Notes under the pieces: model-generated
Database searches by the model: none
Told to the model about the DNA's origin: nothing
The model's input: the letters and a program-made list of their open reading frames with translations, nothing else
Shown: positions 57,107 through 64,000 of the stretch, piece by piece
How the letters are laid out: the number at the start of each line of letters is the position of its first letter
Position numbering within the stretch: the stretch's first letter is position 1
Assembly: GCA_020355165.1 (NCBI GenBank)
Contig: CP070661.1
Span: forward strand, 2,383,979-2,447,978
Reading direction: 5' to 3'
DNA: 64,000 nt
Source: Burkholderiales bacterium
GTDB lineage: Bacteria; Pseudomonadota; Gammaproteobacteria; Burkholderiales; Burkholderiaceae_F
Translations under genes and position numbers: made by a program

Positions 57107-58882
57107 TCAGTCGCCGAGCGCAACGCCTTCGCGGCGCGGATCGGCACCGCCTGCCCAGGCGCGGCGCCCGTCGGGCAGCCGGACGCGGACGATGCCCTGC
57201 AGGCCACTGGTCATGGGGATCTGCCTGACGTCGTGGCCGCGCGCCTGCAACTGCTCGACCAGCCCGCGGCCGGCGCGGCCCTGCTCGACCTCGGTCGGAC
57301 CGTTGCGGCTGCCGAAGTTGGGCAGCGAGATCGCTTCCTGGATGTCGAGGTCCCAGTCGAGCAGCGCGACCAGCGTCTTCGTCACGAAGCCGATGATCTG
57401 CGAGCCGCCGGGAGAGCCGAGCGTGGCCACCAGGTCTGCGCTGGCACGGTCGAAGACCAGCGTCGGCGCCATCGACGAGCGCGGGCGCTTGCCCGGCTGC
57501 ACGCGGTTGCCGATCGGCCGGCCGGCCTCGGTCGGCGCAAACGAGAAGTCGGTCAGCTGGTTGTTGAGCAGGAAGCCGCGCACCATCAGCCGGGCGCCGA
57601 ACGGCTGCTCGATCGAGGTGGTCATCGACACCGCGTTGCCGAAGGCGTCGACCGCCGAGATGTGCGAGGTGGAGACACGCTGCGATTCGTCCGCCGCCCA
57701 GGCCACCGTGTAGCCGGCGGGCACGCCGGGTTGGGCGCGGCCCATGCTGCGCTCGCCGATCAGCCTGGCGCGATCGGCGAGATAGCGCCGATTGGTCAGC
57801 GCGATCCAGTCGACCGGGATGAAGTCCGGGTCGGCGATGTACAGGTTGCGGTCGGCGAAGGCCAGCCGGCCTGCCTCGCTGAACAGGTGCACCGCGTCGG
57901 CCTGCGGCTGCATCCTGCCGTCGATCTGGACCGGCGGCACGACCGCGATGTTGCGCACGGCGAAGATGCCGAGCATCTGCGCCACGGCGACGCCGCCGGA
58001 AGAAGGCGGCGGCATGCCGCAGATGCGCCAGCGCTTGTAGTCGGTGCACACCGGCACTCGTTCCTTCGCCTGGTAGGAGGCGAGGTCGGACGCCTGCAGC
58101 CTGCCGGCATTGGCGTGCGAGCGCGCCGCACCGACGATGTCGTCGGCGATCTCGCCTCGGTAGAAGGCGTCGGCGCCGCCCGAGGCGACTGCGCGCAGCG
58201 TCGCTGCCAGCTGCGGGTTGCGCAGCAGCGTGCCGACCGGCCGCGCGGTGCCGTCGGCGCCGTAGAAGTAGGCGCGTGCCGCCGGATCGCTGGCGAGATG
58301 CTTCTCCTCCTTGAGCAACGCGTGCAGCCGCGGCGAGACGGGGAAGCCGCCGTCGGCAAGCCGGATCGCCGGTTCGAACAGCTGCGCCCAGGCGAGCCTG
58401 CCGTGCTGCCTGTGCGCCATTTCCAGCATGCGCAGCACGCCCGGCGTCCCGACCGAGCGGCCGCCGACCACGGCATCGTCGAATGCCATCGGCTTGCCGC
58501 CGGCCATGAACAGGTTCTCGTCGACGGCCACTGGTGCGGTCTCGCGGCCGTCGAAGGCCTGCACGCGCCCGCCATCGAAGTGCAGCAGGAAGCCGCCGCC
58601 GCCGATGCCGGAGCTCTGCGGCTCGACCAGCGTCAGCACCATCTGCATGGCGATCGCGGCGTCGACGGCCGATCCCCCGGCGCGCAGGATGTCGAGTCCC
58701 GCCTCCGTGGCCAGCGGATGCGCCGCCGCCGCCATCTGGCGGGTCGCGGTCGCCGACTGCGGGCCGAGGCGGAAGCCCGACGCACTTTCGGGCGCGGCAG
58801 GGCGATCCGGCGCGGTGGCGCAGGCGGCCAGCAGCAGGGTTGCGCCGAGCACGGCCAGGCGCCGCGGCAGGGTGTCAACCAT
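57107..58882 (-). CDS. ggt: gamma-glutamyltransferase, lipoprotein form
   Basis: GGT cleaves glutathione in the periplasm. The 591-residue precursor has a lipobox LAAC with Cys21 (GATLLLAACATAP), so it may be membrane-tethered rather than soluble. The self-cleavage/catalytic Thr is Thr405 in the VSTSHISAVD motif (E. coli TTHYS), with the following GNAVSMTTSIE. The gamma-glutamyl-binding Gly segment PSSGGVAVAQML and GSPGGSQIIGFV are present. The peroxiredoxin gene follows. Upstream lies a tandem palindromic repeat. Confidence 0.93.
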   Translation of the reverse strand: MVDTLPRRLAVLGATLLLAACATAPDRPAAPESASGFRLGPQSATATRQMAAAAHPLATEAGLDILRAGGSAVDAAIAMQMVLTLVEPQSSGIGGGGFLLHFDGGRVQAFDGRETAPVAVDENLFMAGGKPMAFDDAVVGGRSVGTPGVLRMLEMAHRQHGRLAWAQLFEPAIRLADGGFPVSPRLHALLKEEKHLASDPAARAYFYGADGTARPVGTLLRNPQLAATLRAVASGGADAFYRGEIADDIVGAARSHANAGRLQASDLASYQAKERVPVCTDYKRWRICGMPPPSSGGVAVAQMLGIFAVRNIAVVPPVQIDGRMQPQADAVHLFSEAGRLAFADRNLYIADPDFIPVDWIALTNRRYLADRARLIGERSMGRAQPGVPAGYTVAWAADESQRVSTSHISAVDAFGNAVSMTTSIEQPFGARLMVRGFLLNNQLTDFSFAPTEAGRPIGNRVQPGKRPRSSMAPTLVFDRASADLVATLGSPGGSQIIGFVTKTLVALLDWDLDIQEAISLPNFGSRNGPTEVEQGRAGRGLVEQLQARGHDVRQIPMTSGLQGIVRVRLPDGRRAWAGGADPRREGVALGD

Positions 58883-58920
58883 CGGGCAAGGCTCGCTGTT
58901 TGCGGCGCGCGGAAGGAAAC

Positions 58921-59185
58921 TGGATCCCGGTCTGCGCTGCGCGCAACCGGGATGACGGCCGCAGTGTCGTCGACTGGATCCCCGCTTTCGCGGGGATGGC
59001 GCATCCGTCGCCGGTCACCGCAAGGCTTCGCCTCCTGCGCCCGGACGTCCCTCGACAGTGGATCCCGGTCTGCGCTGTGCGCAACCGGGATGACGGCGGC
59101 AGTGCCGTCGGCTGGATCCCCGCTTTCGCGGGAACGACAAATTGGTTTCCGATCGCCACGAGGCTTCGCCTCCTGCGCTCGGACG
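58921..59185. repeat. tandem duplicated palindromic repeat unit
   Basis: Two units of about 126 bp start at 58921 and 59059 (138-bp period) and agree at most positions. Each contains CCCGGT...ACCGGG (arms around a TCTGCGCTGYGCGCA-type loop) and CCCCGC-TTTC-GCGGGR hairpins, and ends in AAGGCTTCGCCTCCTGCG-like sequence. The short GGGATGACG and GGATCCCCGC-type elements recur as extragenic palindromes in many proteobacteria. They fill the 309-bp gap between ggt and the SDR gene. I see no other feature there. Confidence 0.8.
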
Positions 59186-59191
59186 GAGGCG

Positions 59192-59956
59192 TCACTTCGG
59201 CTGCAGGCGGATGGCGCCGTCCAGCCGGATCGTCTCGCCGTTGAGCATGACGTTGCCGAGGATCGCCGCGACCAGGTCGGCGTATTCGGCCGGCTTGCCC
59301 AGGCGCGACGGGAACGGCACCTGCTTGCCGAGCGAGTCCTGTACCTCCGGCGGCATGCCGAGCAGCATCGGCGTCTCGAAGATGCCGGGGGCGATGGTCA
59401 CGCAGCGGATGCCGCTGCGCGACAGGTCGCGCGCGATCGGCAGCGTCATGCCGACGATGCCCCCCTTCGAGGCCGAGTAGGCGGCCTGGCCGACCTGGCC
59501 GTCGAAGGCGGCCACCGAGGCGGTGTTGATCAGTACCCCGCGTTCGCCTTCGTCGGTGGCCGGCAGCTTGCTCATCGCGGTGGCCGCCAGGCGGATCATG
59601 TTGAAAGAGCCGACCAGGTTGATGCCGACCACCCGCTGGAAGGATGCCAGCGCGTGCGGGCCGTCCTTGCCGACCGTCTTCTCGCCGATGGCCACGCCGG
59701 CGCAGTTGACCAGCCCGCGCAGCGGGCCGATCGCCGTCGCCGCCGCCACCACCGCCTGGCCGTCCGCCTCCGAGGTGACGTCGCACTTCATGAAGCGGCA
59801 GCCGCCACCGAGTTCCCTGGCCAGCGCCTCGCCCTTGTCGGCCTGCACGTCGGCGATGACCACCTTGCCGCCCCGGCGCGCCAGCATCGTCGAGGTAGCA
59901 CCACCCAGTCCCGAGGCACCGCCGGTGACGATGAAGACGTTGTCCTTGATTTCCAT
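59192..59956 (-). CDS. SDR oxidoreductase (3-hydroxyacyl-CoA dehydrogenase type II-like)
   Basis: This is a short-chain dehydrogenase. The 254-residue protein has the NAD-binding TGGASGLG at 11-18, catalytic Ser147 and the YSASK motif with Tyr160 and Lys164. The tail [33 protein letters not shown] is close to 3-hydroxyacyl-CoA dehydrogenase type II (HSD10-like) proteins. It would oxidise a 3-hydroxyacyl-CoA or similar secondary alcohol. The divergent CoA-transferase gene starts 71 bp away, which supports a beta-oxidation or ketone-body role. Confidence 0.88.
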   Translation of the reverse strand: MEIKDNVFIVTGGASGLGGATSTMLARRGGKVVIADVQADKGEALARELGGGCRFMKCDVTSEADGQAVVAAATAIGPLRGLVNCAGVAIGEKTVGKDGPHALASFQRVVGINLVGSFNMIRLAATAMSKLPATDEGERGVLINTASVAAFDGQVGQAAYSASKGGIVGMTLPIARDLSRSGIRCVTIAPGIFETPMLLGMPPEVQDSLGKQVPFPSRLGKPAEYADLVAAILGNVMLNGETIRLDGAIRLQPK

Positions 59957-60027
59957 GGCGATCCTCTTCTCGTTAGAGTGGCGGGCATTCTAGAAGAGGG
60001 GGCCGGCAGGCCCGGGAGGAGACAGCG

Positions 60028-62031
60028 ATGAGCACCCACGGCCGCGAACTGCTGGCCGCGCTTCGCACCTTCGAAAAGGGCAAGATCGTCAGCGCGCGCG
60101 AGGCCGTGCAGCTGGTGCAGGACGGCGACACGATCGCCACCGGAGGCTTCGTCGGCATCGGCTTCCCGGAGAACATCGCCGTCGCGCTCGAGCAGAGGTT
60201 CGTCGAATCCAGCGGCGCCGATCCGGACGGCGTCGGTCGGCCCGAGGGCCTGACGCTGGTCTACGCGGCCGGCCAGGGCGACGGCAAGGAGCGCGGGCTC
60301 AACCATCTCGGCCACGAGGGACTGATCCGGCGCGTCATCGGCGGTCACTGGGGCCTGGTGCCGCGCGTGCAGGCGCTGGCGGTCGCCAACCGCATCGAGG
60401 CCTACAACCTGCCGCAGGGCGTGATCACGCACCTGTTCCGCGACACGGCGGCCGGCAAGCCCGGTCACCTCACCAGGATCGGCCTCGGCACCTTCGTCGA
60501 CCCGCGGCAGGGCGGGGGCAAACTGAACGCGCGCACCACCGAGGACCTGGTGCGGCTGATGCAGGTCGACGGCGAGGAGTACCTGTTCTACAAGTCGTTC
60601 CACATCGACGTCGGCATCGTCCGCGGCACGACCGCCGACGTCGACGGCAACATCACGATGGAAAAGGAGGCGCTGACGCTCGAGGCGCTGGCCATCGCGA
60701 TGGCGGCGCACAACAGCGGCGGCATCGTCATCGTGCAGGTCGAACGGATCGCCGAGCGCGGCTCGCTGAACCCGCGCCAGGTGAAGATCCCCGGCGTGCT
60801 GGTCGACTGCGTGGTGGTCGCAGAGAAGCCCGAGTACCACCACCAGACCTTCGCCGAGCCCTACAGCCCGGCGTTCGCCGGCGAGATCCGCATTCCGGCG
60901 AGCCAGGTGCCGGCGATGCCGATGAGCGAGCGCAAGATCATCGCCCGCCGGGCGGCGCTCGAATTGCGCGCCAACAGCGTGGTCAACCTCGGCATCGGCA
61001 TGCCGGAGGGCGTGTCGCTGGTGGCGGCCGAGGAGAAGGTGATCGACCTGCTGACCCTGACCGCCGAGCCCGGCGTGGTCGGCGGCATACCGGCGTCGGG
61101 ACTGAACTTCGGCGCCGCGGTGAACACGCAGGCGATCATCGACCAGCCCTACCAGTTCGATTTCTACGACGGCGGCGGGCTGGATCTCGCCTTTCTCGGG
61201 CTGGCCCAGGCCGACCGCCAGGGCAATCTGAACGTCAGCAAGTTCGGGCCGCGGCTGGCCGGCGCCGGCGGCTTCATCAACATCTCGCAGTCGGCCAAGA
61301 GCGTGGTCTTCGTCGGCACCTTCACGGCCGGCGACCTGCGCGTGGCGGTGGCCGACGGCAGGCTGGTCCTGCACAACGACGTCGGCCCGCGCAAGTTCGT
61401 GCGCGAGGTCGAGCACCGCACGTTCTCCGGCCCGTACGCGATGGCGCGCGGCCAGAACGTGCTCTACGTGACCGAGCGCTGCGTGTTCCGGCTGACGCCC
61501 GACGGGCTGGAACTGACCGAAATCGCGCCCGGCATCGACGTCGAGCGCGACATCCTGGCCCGGATGGACTTCGAGCCGGTGATCCGCGGCACGCCGGCGC
61601 TGATGGAGGAGGCGATCTTCGGCGAGCCGCCGATGGGCCTGCGCGAGCGGATGCTGGAGATCCCGCTGTCGTCGCGCTTCGCCTACGACGACCAGCAGAA
61701 CATCATGTTCATCAACTTCGAGCGGCTGCGGGTCCGCACGCAGGCGGACGTCGACGCCATCGAGGGCGAGGTCGACGCGCACCTGCAGTCGATCGGCCAC
61801 CGCGTCTACGCGATCGTCAACTACGACCACTTCGAGCTGGCGCCGGAGGTCGAGGACGCCTATGCGGCGATGGTCAAGGGGCTGGTCGAGCGCTATTACG
61901 ACGGGGTGTCGCGCTACACGACCTCCGGCTTCCTGCGCGCCAAGCTCGGTGGCGCGCTGCGCCGGCGCGGCATTGCGCCGCATGTGTACGAGTCGCCGCA
62001 GCAGGCGCTGGCGCACGTGCGCGACGCCTGA
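60028..62031 (+). CDS. fused acyl-CoA:acetate/3-ketoacid CoA-transferase
   Basis: This cytoplasmic enzyme moves CoA between carboxylic acids. Both subunits of the usual heterodimer are fused in one 667-residue chain: an alpha-like part (about 1-300) and a beta-like part (300-530). An extra C-terminal part follows ([29 protein letters not shown]). The thioester-forming Glu347 sits in TAEPGVVGG. The overall layout is that of E. coli YdiF-type transferases. The substrate is unproven (acetoacetate, propionate or others). It is divergent from the SDR and convergent with a small hypothetical gene. Confidence 0.92.
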   Translation: MSTHGRELLAALRTFEKGKIVSAREAVQLVQDGDTIATGGFVGIGFPENIAVALEQRFVESSGADPDGVGRPEGLTLVYAAGQGDGKERGLNHLGHEGLIRRVIGGHWGLVPRVQALAVANRIEAYNLPQGVITHLFRDTAAGKPGHLTRIGLGTFVDPRQGGGKLNARTTEDLVRLMQVDGEEYLFYKSFHIDVGIVRGTTADVDGNITMEKEALTLEALAIAMAAHNSGGIVIVQVERIAERGSLNPRQVKIPGVLVDCVVVAEKPEYHHQTFAEPYSPAFAGEIRIPASQVPAMPMSERKIIARRAALELRANSVVNLGIGMPEGVSLVAAEEKVIDLLTLTAEPGVVGGIPASGLNFGAAVNTQAIIDQPYQFDFYDGGGLDLAFLGLAQADRQGNLNVSKFGPRLAGAGGFINISQSAKSVVFVGTFTAGDLRVAVADGRLVLHNDVGPRKFVREVEHRTFSGPYAMARGQNVLYVTERCVFRLTPDGLELTEIAPGIDVERDILARMDFEPVIRGTPALMEEAIFGEPPMGLRERMLEIPLSSRFAYDDQQNIMFINFERLRVRTQADVDAIEGEVDAHLQSIGHRVYAIVNYDHFELAPEVEDAYAAMVKGLVERYYDGVSRYTTSGFLRAKLGGALRRRGIAPHVYESPQQALAHVRDA

Positions 62032-62035
62032 AGGG

Positions 62036-62476
62036 TCAGTTCAGCGAGCAGCGCAGGTAGATCCAGAGCGTGCCGGACAGGTTCAGCGAGGCCGACAGCT
62101 TGGTGTTCATCCGCACCATCGGCGCCAGGCATCGGTGCGCATCCAGGCCGACCGAGTCGAGCGCCGATTCGAGGGCCTGCGATCGCACGCCGAGGGCGTA
62201 CCGCGGGCGCCTGTACTGTCCCGGCGGGTCATTGGACTCGAGCTCGACCAGCGTTGCGCCGACGCCGGTCGCGCTGCCGAAGACAAGGTGCCGCGGCTGC
62301 GGCGAGTGACTGCATCCGGCCCCGCGGCAGGTCGATTCGGCGGCGGCGCTGAAGGACTGTGCGCCCAGCGGCGCGGCGGCAGCCTGCCAGGCTGCCGCAG
62401 GAGCGGCTGCCCACTGCAGCGCCAGGAGCACTGCCGTGGCCGTCGCTTTGAGCACCGTGCCGTCACGTTGACACAT
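62036..62476 (-). CDS. hypothetical exported protein
   Basis: I do not recognise this protein. The 146-residue product has an N-terminal signal-peptide-like segment (MCQRDGTVLKATATAVLLAL, cleavage near AAAWQA at about 31). Four further cysteines lie at about residues 50, 55, 115 and 143 (TCRGAGCSHS, AHRCLAP, YLRCSLN), compatible with two disulfides. Its ATG has no strong ribosome-binding site and the reading frame competes with others. It is convergent with the CoA-transferase gene, five bases apart. It may be real but the evidence is modest. Confidence 0.5.
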   Translation of the reverse strand: MCQRDGTVLKATATAVLLALQWAAAPAAAWQAAAAPLGAQSFSAAAESTCRGAGCSHSPQPRHLVFGSATGVGATLVELESNDPPGQYRRPRYALGVRSQALESALDSVGLDAHRCLAPMVRMNTKLSASLNLSGTLWIYLRCSLN

Positions 62477-62714
62477 GCCGCACCTGACTCGATCCGGCGC
62501 GCCTGGGCTTGCGGCGCCGTTCATGCGTGCCAACGTACGTCGCCACCGCCGACGGCGGCAATGCGGCGTTCGGCCTAAGCGAAAGCCGCGTTGCGTGTCG
62601 AGGTGTCGGGGTCGCTGCCGCCGCGGCGACGCATCGAGCGAGGTGGTTATGCCCGGCGCGCTAGTGTGCGCGCACACCGGCGGTCGCCGGACTAGGACGA
62701 AAGGAGGACGGTGA

Positions 62715-63137
62715 ATGAATCGAACGCTGCCGCCGCCGATCGCGGCTTCGCTGCGCCGGTGGCACCAGATGGTCGAGGCCAGCGATCTCGGCGCACTGCC
62801 GGCGTTGCTGCACGCCGAGGCCGTGTTCCGCTCGCCGGCGGCGTTCAGGCCGTACGAGGGCGCGACGATGGTGACGCGGATCCTGCGCACCGTCGCCGGC
62901 GTGTTCAGCGACTTCGCCTACCAGCGCCAGTTCACCTCGGCCGACGGGATGGACGTCGCGCTGGAGTTCAGCGCGCGGGTCGGCGACCGGCAGCTGAAGG
63001 GCGTCGACCTGATCCGCTTCGACGCCGACGGTCGCATCGTCGAGATCGAGGTGATGATCCGCCCGGCCAGCGGCCTGCGGGCGCTGGCCGAGCAGATGGA
63101 GCGCCGGCTGGCGCTCGCCCCGCCGCGCAGCGACTGA
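62715..63137 (+). CDS. NTF2/SnoaL-like domain protein
   Basis: This is a small cone-fold protein, possibly a binding protein or an enzyme such as an isomerase; no active residues are diagnostic. The 140-residue product has the typical helix-first pattern ASLRRWHQMVEASDLGALPALLHAEAVFRSPAAFRPYEGA. It also has strands with FSDFAYQRQF, ALEFSARVG and GVDLIRFDADGRIVEIEVMIRP. A perfect AAGGAGG at 62701-62707 lies seven bases before ATG 62715. It is monocistronic. Confidence 0.88.
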   Translation: MNRTLPPPIAASLRRWHQMVEASDLGALPALLHAEAVFRSPAAFRPYEGATMVTRILRTVAGVFSDFAYQRQFTSADGMDVALEFSARVGDRQLKGVDLIRFDADGRIVEIEVMIRPASGLRALAEQMERRLALAPPRSD

Positions 63138-63139
63138 TG

Positions 63140-63158
63140 CCGCCGCCTGCCGCGGCGG
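63140..63158. terminator. U-less hairpin between convergent NTF2-like and thioesterase genes
   Basis: CCGCCGC (63140-63146) pairs with GCGGCGG (63152-63158) around a 5-base loop, starting two bases after the NTF2-like stop. No T-run follows. It is placed where convergent genes need termination, but function is inferred. Confidence 0.35.
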
Positions 63159-63164
63159 ACAGGG

Positions 63165-63596
63165 TCAGGCCGCATCGCCGTCGTGGTGGCGGGCCGTGAC
63201 GTAGACCGTGCCGGTGAAGCTGGAGATCACCGTGCCGTCGGCGCGCGTCACGTCGATCCGATACACGGCCAGCTTGCGCGAGCGCGAGACCTCGACCGCG
63301 GTCGCGGTCAGTTCGTCGCCGAGAGCGGCCGCGCACTGGTAGGTGATGTGTGCGTCGATGCCGGCGGCAATGGCGCCGTGCGAGTTCGACGCCAGGCCGA
63401 AGGCGGCGTCGGCGAAGGCGAAGATCGCGCCGCCGTGGCAGCTGCCGCTGAAGTTCAGGTGCTGCTCGCCGACGGTCATCGCGACCCTGGCATGGCCGGC
63501 GCCGCCGTCGACGAACCTGACTCCGATCGCCTGCGCGAAGCGGTCCTTCGCCGCCAGTGCGGCCACCCGCTGCTGCGCCCTGGCCTTGCTTTCCAT
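63165..63596 (-). CDS. PaaI-type hotdog-fold thioesterase
   Basis: This cytoplasmic enzyme hydrolyses acyl- or aryl-CoA thioesters. PaaI proteins work in phenylacetate degradation. The 143-residue product has the PaaI motif HLNFSGSCHGGAIFAFADAAFGLASNSHG, with the catalytic Asp in FADAAFG (residue about 63), and the following strand GDELTATAVEVSRSRKLAVYRIDVT. It is co-directional with the nitroreductase gene, five bases after its stop. The actual acyl group is unknown, since no other paa genes are in the window. Confidence 0.9.
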   Translation of the reverse strand: MESKARAQQRVAALAAKDRFAQAIGVRFVDGGAGHARVAMTVGEQHLNFSGSCHGGAIFAFADAAFGLASNSHGAIAAGIDAHITYQCAAALGDELTATAVEVSRSRKLAVYRIDVTRADGTVISSFTGTVYVTARHHDGDAA

Positions 63597-63601
63597 CGCG
63601 G

Positions 63602-64000
63602 TCAGTCGAAGCCGGCGAGCGTGACGAAGCGGTCGACCGGCTCGCGCGCCGGCACCAGCCTTCCTTCCGCCGCCCCGGCGTCGGCATAGCCCAGCGCCAT
63701 GCCGCAGACGACCGCCTCGCTGTCCGGCAGCGCCAGCGCGCGGGCGATCACCTGCGGAAACTCGGTCCACGACGCCTGCGGGCAGGTGTCGAGGCCGCGC
63801 GCCCGCGCGGCGATCATGATGTTCTGCAGGAACATGCCGTAGTCGAGCAGGCTGCCGCGCTCCAGCCGCCGGTCGATGGTGAAGATCAGCCCGACCGGCG
63901 CGTCGAAGAACAGGAAGTTGCGCCGGTGCTGCGCGTGCATTGCCGCCTTGTCGCCGCGGCCGATGCCGAGCAGCGCGTACAGGTCCCAGCCGAGCCGTCG
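63602..64000 (-). CDS. nitroreductase family protein (5' end cut by window)
   Basis: This is an FMN-dependent NAD(P)H oxidoreductase of the nitroreductase/NfnB fold. The frame is open to the last base of the window. The 20 codons between the in-frame ATG at 63940 and the edge read RRLGWDLYALLGIGRGDKAA, which fits the family before MHAQHRRNFLFFDAPVG. The window therefore contains the C-terminal 132 residues. Family segments include GLIFTIDRRLERGSLLDYGMFLQNIMIAARARGLDTCPQ, then VVCGMALGYAD. It is likely in one unit with the thioesterase gene. Confidence 0.9.
   Translation of the reverse strand, partial: RRLGWDLYALLGIGRGDKAAMHAQHRRNFLFFDAPVGLIFTIDRRLERGSLLDYGMFLQNIMIAARARGLDTCPQASWTEFPQVIARALALPDSEAVVCGMALGYADAGAAEGRLVPAREPVDRFVTLAGFD

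Noticed and set aside
58921-59185. CRISPR-like array
   Set aside because: There are only two units, each with internal palindromes and a 138-bp period, with no spacers of constant length and no cas genes.

Overview
This is a gene-dense, very GC-rich chromosomal window that looks betaproteobacterial. Supporting gene neighbourhoods are leuS-lptE-holA-proA, yggS-proC divergent from pilT-pilU, thrB-DUF2782-LOG divergent from polA, rpsT divergent from murJ-sirB1-like, and xseB-ispA-dxs. A Rhodocyclales/Accumulibacter-like relative is my best guess, but nothing in the sequence proves the order. I see no rRNA, tRNA, CRISPR array, prophage or intact insertion sequence. Almost all of the window is housekeeping or core accessory DNA, with genes packed tightly (many ATGA overlaps). 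Most long alternative-frame ORFs are shadows caused by high GC.

Layout. 65-4313 (minus): a complete ugpB-A-E-C glycerol-3-phosphate ABC importer, divergent from ubiA (4436-5299). 5304-6823 (minus): proC and yggS, divergent from the pilus-retraction ATPases pilT and pilU (6941-9226). 9385-11751: glutathione peroxidase, a decayed OsmC remnant, an RlmL-type rRNA methyltransferase and a HIT hydrolase. 11804-17340 (minus): proA, holA, lptE, leuS. 17486-19690: uvrD. 19765-22743 (minus): membrane protein, thrB, DUF2782 protein and LOG-family protein, divergent from polA and glpD (22758-27068). 27181-30717: a lectin-like lipoprotein and an unusual TldD/TldE-type pair. 30925-34447: dienelactone hydrolase, ZIP transporter, sulfurtransferase, EamA transporter.

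34615-39551 (minus) is the most interesting block. It is a five-gene minor-pilin operon (pilin, FimT, PilW, an oversized PilX and an oversized PilV-like subunit) preceded by a near-perfect sigma-54 promoter. There is no pilY1 next to it. With pilT/pilU about 27 kb away, it points to type IV pili carrying unusual tip subunits. 40221-45220: xseB, ispA, dxs, a glutamine amidotransferase and murB. 45221-47017 is a compositionally distinct patch holding one SAM methyltransferase. 47018-53943 (minus): argG, a VOC protein, argF, argD, an Orn/Lys/Arg decarboxylase and rpsT, with an attenuator-like hairpin in front of argD. 54124-64000: murJ, SirB1-like, peroxiredoxin, ggt, a tandem palindromic repeat, an SDR, a fused CoA-transferase and small enzymes, ending in a nitroreductase cut by the window edge.

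The genes fit a respiring, surface-motile heterotroph. It takes up and oxidises glycerol-3-phosphate (ugp, glpD), makes ubiquinone and isoprenoids (ubiA, dxs, ispA), and has thiol/peroxide defence and twitching pili. I found no convincing wholly new system. The strongest leads are the pilin operon, the argD leader and a few sequence oddities listed under findings.
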